The position numbers and the translations under genes are program-made. A stretch of 64,000 bases of DNA. It comes from Kalaharituber pfeilii (lineage: Eukaryota > Ascomycota > Pezizomycetes > Pezizales > Pezizaceae). The DNA lies in contig WHUZ01000071.1 in assembly GCA_015179045.1 (NCBI GenBank), positions 186,001-250,000 on the forward strand, given 5' to 3'. How positions within the stretch are numbered: the stretch's first letter is position 1; each line of letters opens with the position of its first letter. Of this stretch, positions 49,330 to 60,420 are shown one piece after another. The notes below the pieces were generated by a model. It did no database searches. It was not told where the DNA came from and worked only from the letters and a program-made list of their open reading frames with translations.

Positions 49330-49483
49330 CAGTCGAACCTGTTATTGGATAAGGCCAGGACCAGTAGGTTTTATCCAATAAGACAAAATGCACCGGCAAA
49401 ATTGTCTCGGGCTGGCAAAGTTAATCCAATAAGACAGGCTATCTAATATGATAGGATCCAATAACTTATGAGAGACTCGACTG
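49330..49483. mobile_element. 154-bp pogo-like miniature element
   Basis: Ends CAGTCGAACCTGTTATTGGA and, reversed, CAGTCGAGTCTCTCATAAGT. TA flanks both sides (49328-49329, 49484-49485). Interior words ccaataagaca and ttatccaataag match the family seen at 17811, 18848 and 20055. Confidence 0.85.
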
Positions 49484-49485
49484 TA

Positions 49486-49817
49486 TTCCTTGCCAAGGCT
49501 TATGGTCCAATTCGAAGGACCACTTTCAATGTTGTGGTGTCTGAACCGTAGTATATAGTGGACTTCAAGAAGGCACTGGGCTCCTCCCGAGAAAGGCTGA
49601 ACGCTTTGTCTCAAGTCATGGTCCAATCGGATGGTAGGGCAAACCACTCACAGTGGCTACCTACAATATGGAGCTGAAGGTCCCTTCGTGGTTTTTTTCA
49701 TTGCTCTCAAATTGATGATGCTAACGAACCGTGACCAGGGTATGATTTGCAAAACTGTGGGGCGGGGGTTCAATATCCCAGTGTATGCCATCCTTAAATG
49801 ATCGGGAAGAATTTGAG
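49486..49817. other. Gene-free stretch
   Basis: No gene. A T-loop-like word (gggggttcaatatccc near 49767) lacks the rest of a tRNA. Confidence 0.4.
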
Positions 49818-50275
49818 TTTTTTTTTTTTTTTTTTTTTTATTTTTGTATTTCTTTTATTTCTTCTATTTTTTTTTTTATTTTTATTTATTTATTTATTTA
49901 TTTATTTTTCTCCAAAAATATCATTACTCGTGTACCGTCCTGAGGGCTATGATGAGATTATAAACAAAAGAGATAAAGGGAAAATAAACAATAGGAACTT
50001 ACACGGAATAGAATGACGCCCAGGTCACAAAATTATCTCTCTATCCACCTCATCAACTCCACCACGGCATCCCCCTTCTCTTCTCTTGCTGCTGGGGCCC
50101 TGCATATCGCCTCCAGCCCACCTGGCCACTTACTCTTCCATACCTCACATCTGTTCCATATGTGTGTCGCCGTCTCCTCCTCTCCACACCATATGCATTC
50201 CGTGCTGTCTGCCTCCCCTATTTTATGTCTTCATGCACTCAGGCCTTTTCCTCCTAGGAGAAGAATATAAGTTCT
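49818..50275 (-). pseudogene. LINE 3' end with RT zinc knuckle and core-B-like tail
   Basis: On the minus strand, 50202-50145 encodes CIWCGEEETATHIWNRC, a C-X2-C-X7-H-X4-C knuckle. About 40 more codons follow (KSKWPGGLEAICRAP and onward) before the frame closes near 50010. Further 3', at about 49957-49917, the sequence tctcatcatagccctcagg and then cgagtaatgatat matches core B. It ends in a degenerate A/T-rich tail (T runs on the plus strand from 49818). This copy directly ties the core B motif to a LINE coding end. Confidence 0.75.
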
Positions 50276-50857
50276 TTAAATCTGACGGAGAGAAAATTTT
50301 TCGTGCATATCACAAATCTCTACCAAGTACTGAAGTCACAGCCTTCACTAGGCCGTAATCGCTCCTTTTTTAACCTGCCAGTGATCGGGATTTTCGATGA
50401 CATGGTTTTCCTGTCCCAATTACGCTTGCTTTGTGAGTAGTTTTTGGGGGTGTTTCTCACAGAATATGAGCGAACATTGTCAATTCTGAGGTTGTGGGAG
50501 TGCGCATAGAAAGAAGCATTAGAGGCCACCGACATCGATCTTGATGTCACCGTTGCTGAAACTCAAGGGAAGATCGTGCGGGTGCAGTTGACAAGGAGGT
50601 ATGTTTTATTTGTTTGCAGACAACCTTTTACAAGTTGATTGATCCGAGTATCGTTTAGTGTGTTGCATTGCCAGAATACCTGCGACTCCACACTTGATAC
50701 GGAGGCCTCGTTACAGGCATGGAGGAGGAGCGAGGTGCTAACTTCGAACCGACAGTATGGAAACACAGCTGGAGAGCAATGTGTCCCACTAACTGTCCCA
50801 CTAGTTGATCGATAGGGCCCTGATGTGGAACTTGGAGGACATTTGTAGGTTCAAGAA

Positions 50858-50900
<43 letters not shown>

Positions 50901-51230
50901 ATACACGGACCTCTTAACCAGTAAGACCAGGATGGAACGTCAGATGACAATGATGGAGCATAGATTCGCCACATAGAAAATTTACACACAGCAGGTCAGG
51001 GGTAGAGGTACCGCTTTTGCATTTTGCTGTTTTGCTTTTCTGTATCTCCCAATAGTTTATACATCTCTCTTTACGCCATTGCGCTCCACTCCCAGTTGGT
51101 ACTAGGGTTCTATTCTAGACTTCCGTCATATTCCAAATACAGCTTAGACATTTATCTGTGAATGCTTGTACTACTACGTCTCGATAAGTGTAATTGTACC
51201 TTTAGAGTCTTTTAGAGCATAAGTGAGAAA
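50276..51230. other. Gene-free stretch with a 37-T run
   Basis: A run of 37 T at 50863-50899 may be the tail of a minus-strand retro-insert, but the sequence beyond it (gatacacggacctc) matches neither core and no target duplication was found. Confidence 0.4.
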
Positions 51231-51650
51231 GGATCAGTAGGAGGGGGTACTAGCGATAGGACGAGGGAGGAGGGGAAGGCATGGGAACAGGGGTCAATGT
51301 GTGGGATGGGGAGCTCAAGGGGTTGAGGAAGGGATTGGAAAGGACAGTGAAGGCACCAGTGATGATACTGACCAACTCGCAGGCAACAGTAAAGAAGGCG
51401 GGTAGGAAGAGCAAAGCGAGAACGGCAGACCTGTGGGTAATATCAGAAATGGTGAGAAGAAGAAAGGCAGGGGGGACGTCTAGCTTCTGGAGGTGAAAAC
51501 CCACATAGGAATGAGAAGGTAGATGAGAAGGCGAAGGAAGCGACAAGGTGTGGGAGAGGTCGACGGTCACAAAGGGAGAGCTATGCCAAAAGTGGAAATT
51601 AGTAAGGGCGGGAGCTTGAAAGAGAAGGGGATGGGGAGGAGGTGCATAAA
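51231..51650 (+). pseudogene. LINE RNase H fragment
   Basis: The plus frame contains NVWDGELKGLRKGLE and VMILTNSQATVKKAG, then ARTADLWVISEMVRRRK. The Glu lies in the usual WDGE context; Asn stands where the catalytic Asp of DSQA is expected. After a frameshift near 51492 the sequence VKTHIG and, after another, NEKVDEKAKEATR gives the expected end of the domain, with Asp in VDE. Stops and frameshifts show a dead copy. It ends near an A7 run at 51646-51652. Confidence 0.75.
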
Positions 51651-53310
51651 AAAACAGAAACTGCTAGTTTTCCCGTTTCTTCTTTATTATTTAGAATAAT
51701 GAGTCGTTTGCTTTATTATTATAATAATTAGATAAAGAAGACTGAAAGAAAAGCATTATGAATTTATATCCAAATATTTAACGTTACAAGGATATGAATA
51801 TATGACGCGTAGAAAAAATTATAACATTCCTTGAAAGTTATCCCGCGAATAGGTGGCTCCAAACGAGTGAGAAAAATGTAGCAACTACCTTAGATCATAA
51901 ACCAGACTAAATAGTGTCGTGGAACAGGGTTAAGTATATCCATATAGTGACCGAAAGGAAAATTGCCAAAGGGGCTTCGTACTTTATCTACGGTCAAGCT
52001 GTCTGCGGCTGGTGCCCGCAGGGGCAGAATTCAACCGCACATAGCGGAATTGTAACAAAAGTCATGGAGATCATCTTAACACATGCGAGTCAGTATGCAA
52101 AAATGAGTGTCCCATGCCATTACGAACCTGTCATAGTATACCTGAGAGATTTTGTTGGCGGTATGTATAGCATGTCTGACCGGGAAGTAGAAAAATGTTA
52201 AGTACCAAGTCCGAAAATCTGTATGGGTCTTCCGTTCCACGTATGACCTTCGCTCGCCTCACAGTCAAATCCGGATCTGCTAGTGGTCAGGGGAATACCG
52301 AAGCTTGAGACCCGACCTGCCGAGCATGGTCGCTCGATCAGATCTGCGTTGATGTTGCTGTATCTAGACCTTCTTATGAATTACTCATCAGAGATCAACC
52401 GCACTTCGATTTATAAACCGAAGCAAAGTTTTTCGCTTCGACCGATGCATATTTATTCCCAGAATGCAATTTTTTAGTTTGTATTAGTCACATCGATGAT
52501 TTGTTTCTAACCCATTAATTCAAACTAATAGTAATATATACAGTACGTAACCATCATTCCGCAACATAAACTATCACCGGAAAAAAGCTAGTTGGCTTGT
52601 ATTTGGCATTTCACAAGGAAGGGTACCCTAGCCTTACATATCAACCGTCACATATGCTGAGCGATCACTTGATATTGCTATAGTGCTTGTACGTTACTCA
52701 TCCAGAGCTCTAGCCGTTGTACAGATCGCCATAGCCCTGCCCTTGTTCGCAAAGCCCCACGTCATTCCAACATTCGACGTCTTTCAAGCGCTGACACTGT
52801 ACTGTGCCCTGAAACTATATATAAATTACTATATACTTTGTTATCGCTATCTGCTCAAATGCATGTATCGGTTGACTTTTATATGGGTTTCATATAAGGT
52901 AGTATCCAGGATGTATTCGATTCGTACGTTAAATCGAACAATTCAAATCGTAGTATATATGGTTCGTTTGCGGTTCCCCAGTCCCGTAGTCGGTATGTAG
53001 TAAGGTATATATGTTTTGAATTCAGCTGCCAATCATGTCTAAATTCTTCGAAGCCCGAAAGTTGCCGTGATGACATGTATATAAAAATCATATATGCAAA
53101 CACAAGCTGTAGGCATCTTTGATGTTGGTATGGCATCCAGTCCAGAAAGGCTATAAGGTAATTCAATCAGCATATCTCGTTGATCATCATGCCATATATG
53201 CATAATATACCGGTTGATGTCAGCGGTCATCGCAACTTTTGTTTGGATGTGGTGGAAACAGATTTGTAGTTTTAGAGTTGGCCTGGTATATGATAATTGT
53301 AGCTAGGATA
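51651..53310. other. Gene-free AT-rich stretch
   Basis: No gene supported. A core-B-like word cgccatagccctgccc at about 52727 has no poly(A) tail and may be chance. Confidence 0.4.
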
Positions 53311-53318
53311 GTTGTCTT

Positions 53319-53351
<33 letters not shown>

Positions 53352-53700
53352 TTATCACGTAACCCCGCTTGCAGCTATTCGCCATGGCAGGGCCCCTGGG
53401 CTGCGGCCCTCGATGCTCGGAGGCAAGCAAAGCACAAACTATCTACACAGACTACATGGTCCTTGACCCTCCCTCTCTCCTTTCCTCCCACACCTTATAC
53501 CTTTATGGAGGAGAACAGTTGCTCAAGGATATCCACCTCTTCAACATTCTCCTGCCTTTCTATCCACTTATCCCCATCCATATCCGCAGGATACTTGTCT
53601 AGATATTTGTCCAGCTGTGAATCGATTACATGTCTAAGCCTTGCCGGAAGTGCATGTACGAAAGGAGATGATGATTATTCGTTATGTATATTCTTAGAGT
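53311..53700 (-). mobile_element. LINE-derived insert ending in core A
   Basis: Read on the minus strand: an open segment near 53676-53508 (SFVHALPARLRHVIDSQLDK and onward to LEQLFSSIKV, stop), then about 100 bp similar to the region before core A in the 47371-48046 element (shared tagtttgtgc/ggag-type words and ggggccctgcc). Core A follows (53391 down to 53349) and then an A-rich tail with four TTTTG-type units. The 5' end and target duplication are unclear (agttgt on both sides at best), so limits are approximate. Confidence 0.6.
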
Positions 53701-53710
53701 TGTAACTAGA

Positions 53711-53750
53711 AAATCAGGTAATCCCGCCTACAGCTGCTCGCCCTGGCAGG
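53711..53750 (-). mobile_element. Older core-A-like relic
   Basis: gtaatcccgcctacagctgc and then ctcgccctggcaggg match core A at most positions; no poly(A) tail or duplication remains. Confidence 0.5.
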
Positions 53751-54992
53751 GAATAGCTTCATGGCAGTGTGTACTCAAGGCGTGGTGCAACCAGTGTACT
53801 CAAGGCGACCTAAACGCAGCCTCGAACCGGCCTAAACTTCCAGCAAATATAGCTACCCTGACCATAAATTATCACAAGCCAGAACATATACTGCCTTCCT
53901 TTACTGCCTAGTCCTGTCCTATCGTCAATGGCTCCGGCCTCAGGCGCAGGAAATAGGCCTCTCCGCCTCATTCAATTGCCCTGAATAAATTACAATGCTT
54001 GCTAGATGCGTTGTGTCGAATTAGAATGTCCACAAGATGCCCGGAGAGCTTAGGACCAGCGTCTTGGCGAAGAATAATTAGATATATAACGCAGCACTAT
54101 ATATAACGAGCTCTACATCCAAGTGTTTCATGATTGCGATTCATTGAGCCCTGGGGCCGAATCTGTCACCTGGGAACGTCTGGTCTAACGGGTATTTTGA
54201 GGGCTTTAGGGTTAGTGGTTTAATTCTCTAAATACCCTGGCAACGTGCATGTGGTACGCATCGGGTCTATAGAATCACTCCAGCCTTGCATCGAAATGGA
54301 ATCAGTCGTACTTAAGGCAGTAGGGACTTGTTACAGTACTCGAGAACGGGAAAAGAGTCCAAGAAAGTCGGTACTTATAGGTGGATATGTATTTACTTGG
54401 TAGCAGCCCTGTAGGAGAATGCCAGCTTGTGAGGACACATGAAAGCTATCCTGAGCTGTTGGGTACCAGCCTCCAGCCCTCACCGGTCTCTAACTGGACA
54501 TGTACACGAGCATAGCAACCTCGTAGAGGCTCACATGAACTGACAGCCCCGGGTAGATGCCAACAAGGACCAGGCCGGAATGCCAGCCAAAGAAAAAAAA
54601 AATCTACACTCGATTTCCCCACTGCCAGTCACAACATCGCGAAGTTCCATCCAGATTTTTATGGTTCTACTTACATGTACATGTGCACGTTATTGCTAAA
54701 CACTTCGCAATGTACCTTACGTGGGCGAAAATACTGCGATGTGGCTTGCAGAATAACGCCAAGCCTTTGCTCAAGTAAAATACTTACTTTCCTGGATAGG
54801 AATGTCAAATTGCCAGGCAAACAAGAGGGAGCCTAGCATCCTCTCAGGGAATCCCTGCAGTAATGGATCTTAGCGTACGGTTTGGATAGTTATGTCGGAA
54901 ATTGATATTAATGGTAGTAGTTTGTACTTTTCGATATTGAAGGCCTTACTGTATGTAGCTAATTAAAATGGAGTTGTCAAACACACTATCAT
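53751..54992. other. Gene-free stretch
   Basis: No gene or clear repeat recognised. Confidence 0.4.
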
Positions 54993-55001
54993 AGACTGAC
55001 T

Positions 55002-55066
55002 TTTTTTTTTTTTTTTTTTTTTTTTAATACCATTACTCGCTTGCGGCCCTATGGACTATGGCGAGA
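55002..55066 (-). mobile_element. Micro-retro-insert, core B, with 9-bp target duplication
   Basis: Read on the minus strand it starts tctcgccatagtcc, contains gcgagtaatggtatt and ends in about 24 A. Direct repeats agactgact lie at 54993-55001 and 55067-55075. CTCGC pairs with GCGAG. Confidence 0.8.
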
Positions 55067-55076
55067 AGACTGACTG

Positions 55077-55079
<3 letters not shown>

Positions 55080-55112
<33 letters not shown>

Positions 55113-55227
55113 ATAACCCCGCTTGTAGCACTTGGCCATGGCAGGGGTTTTTTTTTTTTTTTTTTTTTTTTATTTCACGTAACCCCGCTTGCAGCTGTTC
55201 GCCATGGCAGGGTGGCCATGGCAGGGT
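55080..55227 (-). mobile_element. Micro-retro-insert, core A, carrying a nested second insert
   Basis: Direct repeats aagactgactgttt lie at 55066-55079 and 55228-55241. Without the nested 66-bp insert and its duplicated 14 bp, about 68 bp remain: a core starting ACCCTGCCATGGCCAAG, ending ttatgtgattt, and about 25 A (minus strand). It entered the right-hand duplication of the neighbouring core B insert. Confidence 0.8.
55147..55212 (-). mobile_element. Micro-retro-insert, core A, nested, with 14-bp target duplication
   Basis: Direct repeats tggccatggcaggg at 55133-55146 and 55213-55226. The 42-nt core at 55171-55212 is identical, base for base, to the 3' end of the larger element at 47404-47445, followed by about 23 A (minus strand). 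Confidence 0.85.
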
Positions 55228-55241
55228 AAGACTGACTGTTT

Positions 55242-55645
55242 GATTGTATACCTCAAACCCGTCTTCATGTCACCAACATACACTCCTTCCTCAGCCATAC
55301 AATACTACTACTAGCATTCCCTAGTTATTGCCATATATACCAGAACTTCCACTTCTATGGAATTAAGAACTGCTGATGGGCCTAAGCCCTATATTCGTTA
55401 GAACTCTATATCGAGTCAGAGTTATCTGAATTCTAGTAAGACTCTCAATTTCAAGGATGCCAATACAGTTCGATAGGCCACTTGATTGTCACTGGAGCTC
55501 GAGAGCAAAGAAGACCCAGGGTATTAGTGCCAGAATTAATTTCAATGTGGTTAATACAACAATTATGAACCGCAATCACCAAACATATCTCAGGACTACA
55601 TTGCTCTCACAACGGAAGGAGATCCGGCCCAAACGTATATAGTAC
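55242..55645. other. Gene-free stretch
   Basis: No gene recognised. Confidence 0.4.
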
Positions 55646-55709
55646 TCTTTTTTTTTTTTTTTTTTTTTTTAATATCAGTGATCGTGGGCCGCCCTGGGGG
55701 CTATGGCGA
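55646..55709 (-). mobile_element. Micro-retro-insert, core B, with imperfect 10-bp duplication
   Basis: On the minus strand it starts CGCCATAGCCCCCAGGGCGG and ends ctgatatt plus about 23 A. Flanks tatatagtac (55636-55645) and tatatagcac (55710-55719) differ at one base. GCCC and GGGC can pair. Confidence 0.75.
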
Positions 55710-55719
55710 TATATAGCAC

Positions 55720-58137
55720 CTTGCAAGGGATAGACTAGGCGAAGGCCAAGTTAAGCAGCGTCTAGTGCTGTTTGCTCTAGTGAGGGACCACGGGTCGCCT
55801 GTCGAGACACAGCCATCTCTTCTCTATCCAACTCATGTTCATATTCAAGGAATTCATAAGTGGCTATCCTTCCTCATTACTAATTGCATTCTGACCTTAT
55901 GGACGTTCGGGTCGTGGGTATGATATGTTTAGAAGTCGTAATAATTCCCATTACGTTATCCTGGTGGGACTAGAATTTGGTGTGAGCAATACGCCAGTTC
56001 AATTCACGGGGTTAATGTTGTTGAACTGTCTATTGAGTACTAGTACCAAGAAAATGAATTTCTTACTTTCCCCTCTCTCCCTATCCACGTCCCTTTGGGG
56101 CGTTCAGGTAACTCCAGCAAACTGGCTTAGTGGCTAGTGCAAACCGTCGATTCTCTTTCCAGAAATCCAGTCAATTTCCCCCTGCATGGGCCGTAGAGAA
56201 GACAGGGAGTTTGTGATCATAGCAGTTAGTCACTCTGAGTCTCCAGTCTAGTACCACATCCTGTTTGGGTTACTTTGGACGATGCCCGTGATGAACTACT
56301 TTGGATGAGCTGCAGATGTGCTTGACTTGATGTATAATATTGCAGCTTACACTCTTCCCCACTACCCCAAATCAAAACCACATATTCGCAGGGTTTGTTA
56401 GGTCTCGGGATTTCTATGCGTTTGTGTTGCCACGCCGAAAGACTAATGCCTGCTTACCTGAAAGGGTAAATCGCTATACATACATATACAGAGACTGCAG
56501 GTCTATCCGGCCATGTAACAATGATTTTCATCGGAATCCAATAGAGCTGAAACGTTGCCTTTTTATGTTCAAATCCCCCATTTCTCACTCAACGGGTATC
56601 TGTTCTCATACACCAGATAATGCCAGTGAGACATCCTATCCTCCGGTCACGTGATCTGGCACTTCAGAAACCAAAGGCTGCTACGGAGTTACATTATAGA
56701 ATCTGGGCAGGAGAAACACTACATTATATGAAACGAAAGTATATAATTATTCCTATTAAAGATTTGAGTAATAATTGAATCACATGAGGCTTTTGCGCCT
56801 GTAAAACGTCCCGATGGTATCTTCTTGGATTAGGGTACAGTCGCCACTTGTTAATCCGAACCCGAGACTAAAAACGGCGGCACGCATGTGGGGGTGGCAA
56901 CTACAACGAAGCTGAAGCTACAGTGTATAACTAATCGACAAGAGCACAGCTCAATGCGTCCAATGTGGAGCTAGTTCCAAGGATATTGCTGGCATTTTTT
57001 GCAATCCATACCCAAGAAACACCAGCCGTGGCAATGCTGCATGTACGGCGGTACCGAGACACGGGACGTTAGGGGTCCTTGGACGCTCGGTGGCGAACAT
57101 TTTTCCTCCTAGATGCATCGGCAATTAGGCATGGGATTTTTACTGGGGTAAGGTGATCTGTCGGGTGGGGCGCGGCGAGGCGGGGCGGACCCACAGTCCT
57201 GGGGCAACATACCTAGTAGAAGGATAGAAGCAGAGCTGAGTGCGATTGTGGTGGCACTTTGTTTACTCTGCGTTCTGCTTAGTACATACTCTATGTATGG
57301 TATCTAACGAAGTAGACGGAAAAGGCTAGCCCCCCTAAGTCTACTTAGCCAGATGATGCGGAACAGTCATGTTCCCTGTTCCTTTCTCGAATGGGAGTTA
57401 GAAATGGGGAATGGAGTGCTTGTACAAGCTTCCATCTAGTTGGCAAGGGAGCAGCAGAACGTTTAACAAGTACGTGCATATCGCCGGGGTCAACTTCAGA
57501 CCGCCTTTAATCCTTCTCGAGGTAATAGAATTGATTGTTCAGCAAGATATAGGCATGGGAAAGAAAAGCCGAATTCCATACAAGGTATATCGTAGTGCCT
57601 GCTTCTAAACTGTAGCTTAAAATTAGAACATGCACATGTTCATGCATAATATCGGCATATTAGCAAGAAACGTCCAGTCATCACATTTATTTGTTTATTT
57701 TTAATTAGTATTTTTGACAGCTGTACATAAATATATACACCATGATGCTTACTGCTTGCTGTATTATTGAATAAACAAAGGTAAATTAAGCTAGTAAGAC
57801 AATTTTTTCATCTTAAGTATGCGTTAGATACTTTTACATATGTACTCTATCTGCACTCCTATATACCTTCGCCTTATTAGAAACAGCAGCCCATCTGCAC
57901 GGCTCAAAAAAGGTAAATACATTGGGGAAGAAACAAAGAGCTCCTGAGGAAATTTCTCCATTTCAATGATTTTTTTGTAATTAACATTATTTTTTCCCAA
58001 AATTCCCGAATGTTTTAGTGTGGTGTGGTGGGAACGAGAAACATTGGGCTGGAGGGCACATGGCTGTGATAGCATGCATGCTGTGTGTTTGTGCAGACTG
58101 CATGGCGGTAAAGAAATAGTATGCGTTATGCACGTGT

Positions 58138-58171
<34 letters not shown>

Positions 58172-58622
58172 TTCTTAATTAATATTTAAGGGCATGTGGA
58201 GATGTTTGGTAAGGCGCGTGGATCAAAGTTAGTAGATCAGCGACTGGGGGATGGGGGTTTGTTCAGATCTCGAGCGGGTTAATGTTGCTGGTTGACTGAG
58301 ATCCCTACGACAGAAGCTATGTAGGTATCGAAGTGGGTCCGGATCTGGATGCGGGGTGGACAGATGGATTGGTTCATGAAAAAGGAGATGCTCTGGATGT
58401 ACTAGTACATCATGGTTGATAAGGTGGATGGTAAAAGGTATTGGCTTAGGCCTGCGCGGGATTGTTAATATTACTCCTGCCTACTGTAAATTTAGTTGTC
58501 TCATTGCACTGCCGTATATTGCAGGTTTGTATTGTGTTTATATTGCGGGCACCTTGGCACCCATAGCGTTAAAGGATGAAGACTCCGAATTCGGTAGTAT
58601 CAAAGAGGGCACAAGATCGTCT
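55720..58622. other. Long gene-free stretch
   Basis: No gene supported on either strand. A run of 30 A at 58139-58168 is not preceded by either core and has no obvious duplication. Confidence 0.4.
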
Positions 58623-59230
58623 ATTTACTTCTTCCGGCAAATTTCCACATGCTTATCAAAAGGTTTTGACTTTTGTTTAGCCCCGCCACATCCTGACTCA
58701 GGCTTCATCTTTTCCCCACCCGCCGCAGCCAAATGATAGCCCCCTTCGCGACGATCATCCCACCGACTGCGACTTGTCGCAGGCATGTCCCTGGATAGAT
58801 CCTCATCGTCTGATCCTAACATTCCCGCCACCCCCTCATCCCTACTAACCGATTCGCTACCAATCTAGAGCAGAAGTGGAGGGAACCCGCGGACGGTCGC
58901 CCACTCTACATAAGCTAGGGTAAAAGGGTTCGTGAGAGAGGGTTAAGGTGGCTTGCCCTGCAGCCGTGTTTGTGTCTGGAGGGAGCTTTCTCTTGGCTGT
59001 GGAGGTTCGACATGGGGGAGGGAATTGGCCGACTTGGCCATGGTTAGGTATGTTGCTTGCAGGCTGAGCGTGTATGGGAGTTGTTGCGGGTAAGAAGATG
59101 TGGGACTGCTTGGCTAGACATCCTTGGGGATGGCGTTGGCACAGTGCGCTGCGGCGCCCGCTAAGCTTGGGGGGATGGCACTTGGTTGTTGCGCTTGCTT
59201 ACCACTGGTGGGATAGCTCAGACATCTGGG
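58623..59230 (-). pseudogene. Possible broken gene ending in a C2HC-like segment
   Basis: On the minus strand one frame is open from about 59210 to 58858. It reads CRTSTAKRKLPPDTNTAAG and then LTLSHEPFYPSLCRVGDRPR before a stop. A frame shifted by one base continues from 58867 to a stop at 58623: IGSESVSRDEGVAGMLGSDD, then SRDMPATSRSRWDDRREGGY, ending KPFDKHVEICRKK. The composition looks coding in both. The last segment has the F-x-KH-x3-C end typical of C2HC zinc fingers, with Cys ahead in SGCGG. Either a short intron or a one-base frameshift separates the two parts. A possible first exon (MSELSHQ, donor GTAAGC near 59183) could join with a 42-nt intron, but this is weak. I cannot name the family; it may be a real small gene with unrecognised splicing. 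Confidence 0.35.
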
Positions 59231-60420
59231 CTACAAGACTAGCTCGGACAGACGGATTTGATAATGAGAATTTGACAGTCGAGAAAGTTGAAAAGGTTAG
59301 TCACCACTCAGTCTGGTCACCACTTTTGTGCCGATCTCGCATGAAAACCTTCAAGTTTTGACTCTCATTTTTTTTTTTTTTTGCGTGGCACGGACTACCG
59401 TAGGAAATAACTCATTTTCAACCCATAGGTAAACTCTAACTCTTTGGACCTCTGCTTGGCTGCCTAATACATCCTTTTCGCCCCCGCCATTTTTGTTGCC
59501 CGGCGCTGCGGATTCCGTACCTCCTCCCCCGTTTAGTCCTCGGCACTAAAATATCTCTCATACTGTTCCTATCACTAATCTGCCCCCCCACGCCGATCTA
59601 TCCGAGTGTTTCATTTTATCCGACCGACCGAGCGAGAGTTTGCAATGCCTAATTAATAATTGACCGGGCACGGGCACGGACGATGGGAGTAAGGTACAGA
59701 GACAGTAGTATACGAGTACGTGCTAGCAGAATGCCCAAGGTTCTAAGCTGGTATTTTGCTTTACCAGCTTTACGCTCTTCTTTACTACAGCTTCCTATCA
59801 GTCTCGTGGCCGAGTTTCTATCGAAGTTCAGGGACCGTTCATGACAGCAAGGAGATAGTACTGCAGTACTTGACATACATAAACCAGTAGACGCAGAGCT
59901 TAAGTGCATCTATGTACTTAGGTATATATGTGTAAGTCAGTGCCGATTGTTTCTCAGAAACATTGCCCAATCGAAAAAAAAGGAAAAAAAAACAAAAAAA
60001 AACATGGGGTTCCGATTGGGCGTATTTTTGCGAAAATCTTTTTTGAGATTTCTTTGCTCTGCTACTGGGCAGTTTCTGCGTCTCAAACGGGTACCATAAC
60101 TCCGTCCCAAAAGTTTACCTTACATAACTTACCCGCAAGGTAGGGGCGGGGGGGGGGGGATATGCTATTTTTGTGCATGGGTGACCGCTGGCCGGTGATA
60201 CAGAAAGGCACAGAAGGCACAGAACGTTTCGGGATTGTACTCTACCGTACCTCTGCTCTACTGAGGGATGTAGGATTTTTTTCGAGCTCGAAATCGCGTG
60301 AAATCACGCAAAATCCGTAGGTGCCTTGGGCCCCAACGGAGCACTATCTTGAAACGGGCTGAGTAAGTGACCAAGCCAACATGTACAGTACCATAGGTAC
60401 TTCATGTTTCGCAGGCCCCT
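59231..60420. other. Gene-free stretch
   Basis: T, A and G homopolymer runs (about 59370, 59974-60002, 60147-60159). No gene recognised. Confidence 0.4.

Noticed and set aside
49740..49790. T-loop-like ggggttcaatatccc
   Set aside because: No cloverleaf could be formed with upstream sequence.
50863..50899. 37-T run as a minus-strand retro-insert
   Set aside because: Adjacent sequence matches neither core and no duplication was found, so origin is left open.
52720..52765. Core-B-like word cgccatagccctgccc
   Set aside because: No poly(A), no hairpin partner and no target duplication; likely chance or too decayed to call.
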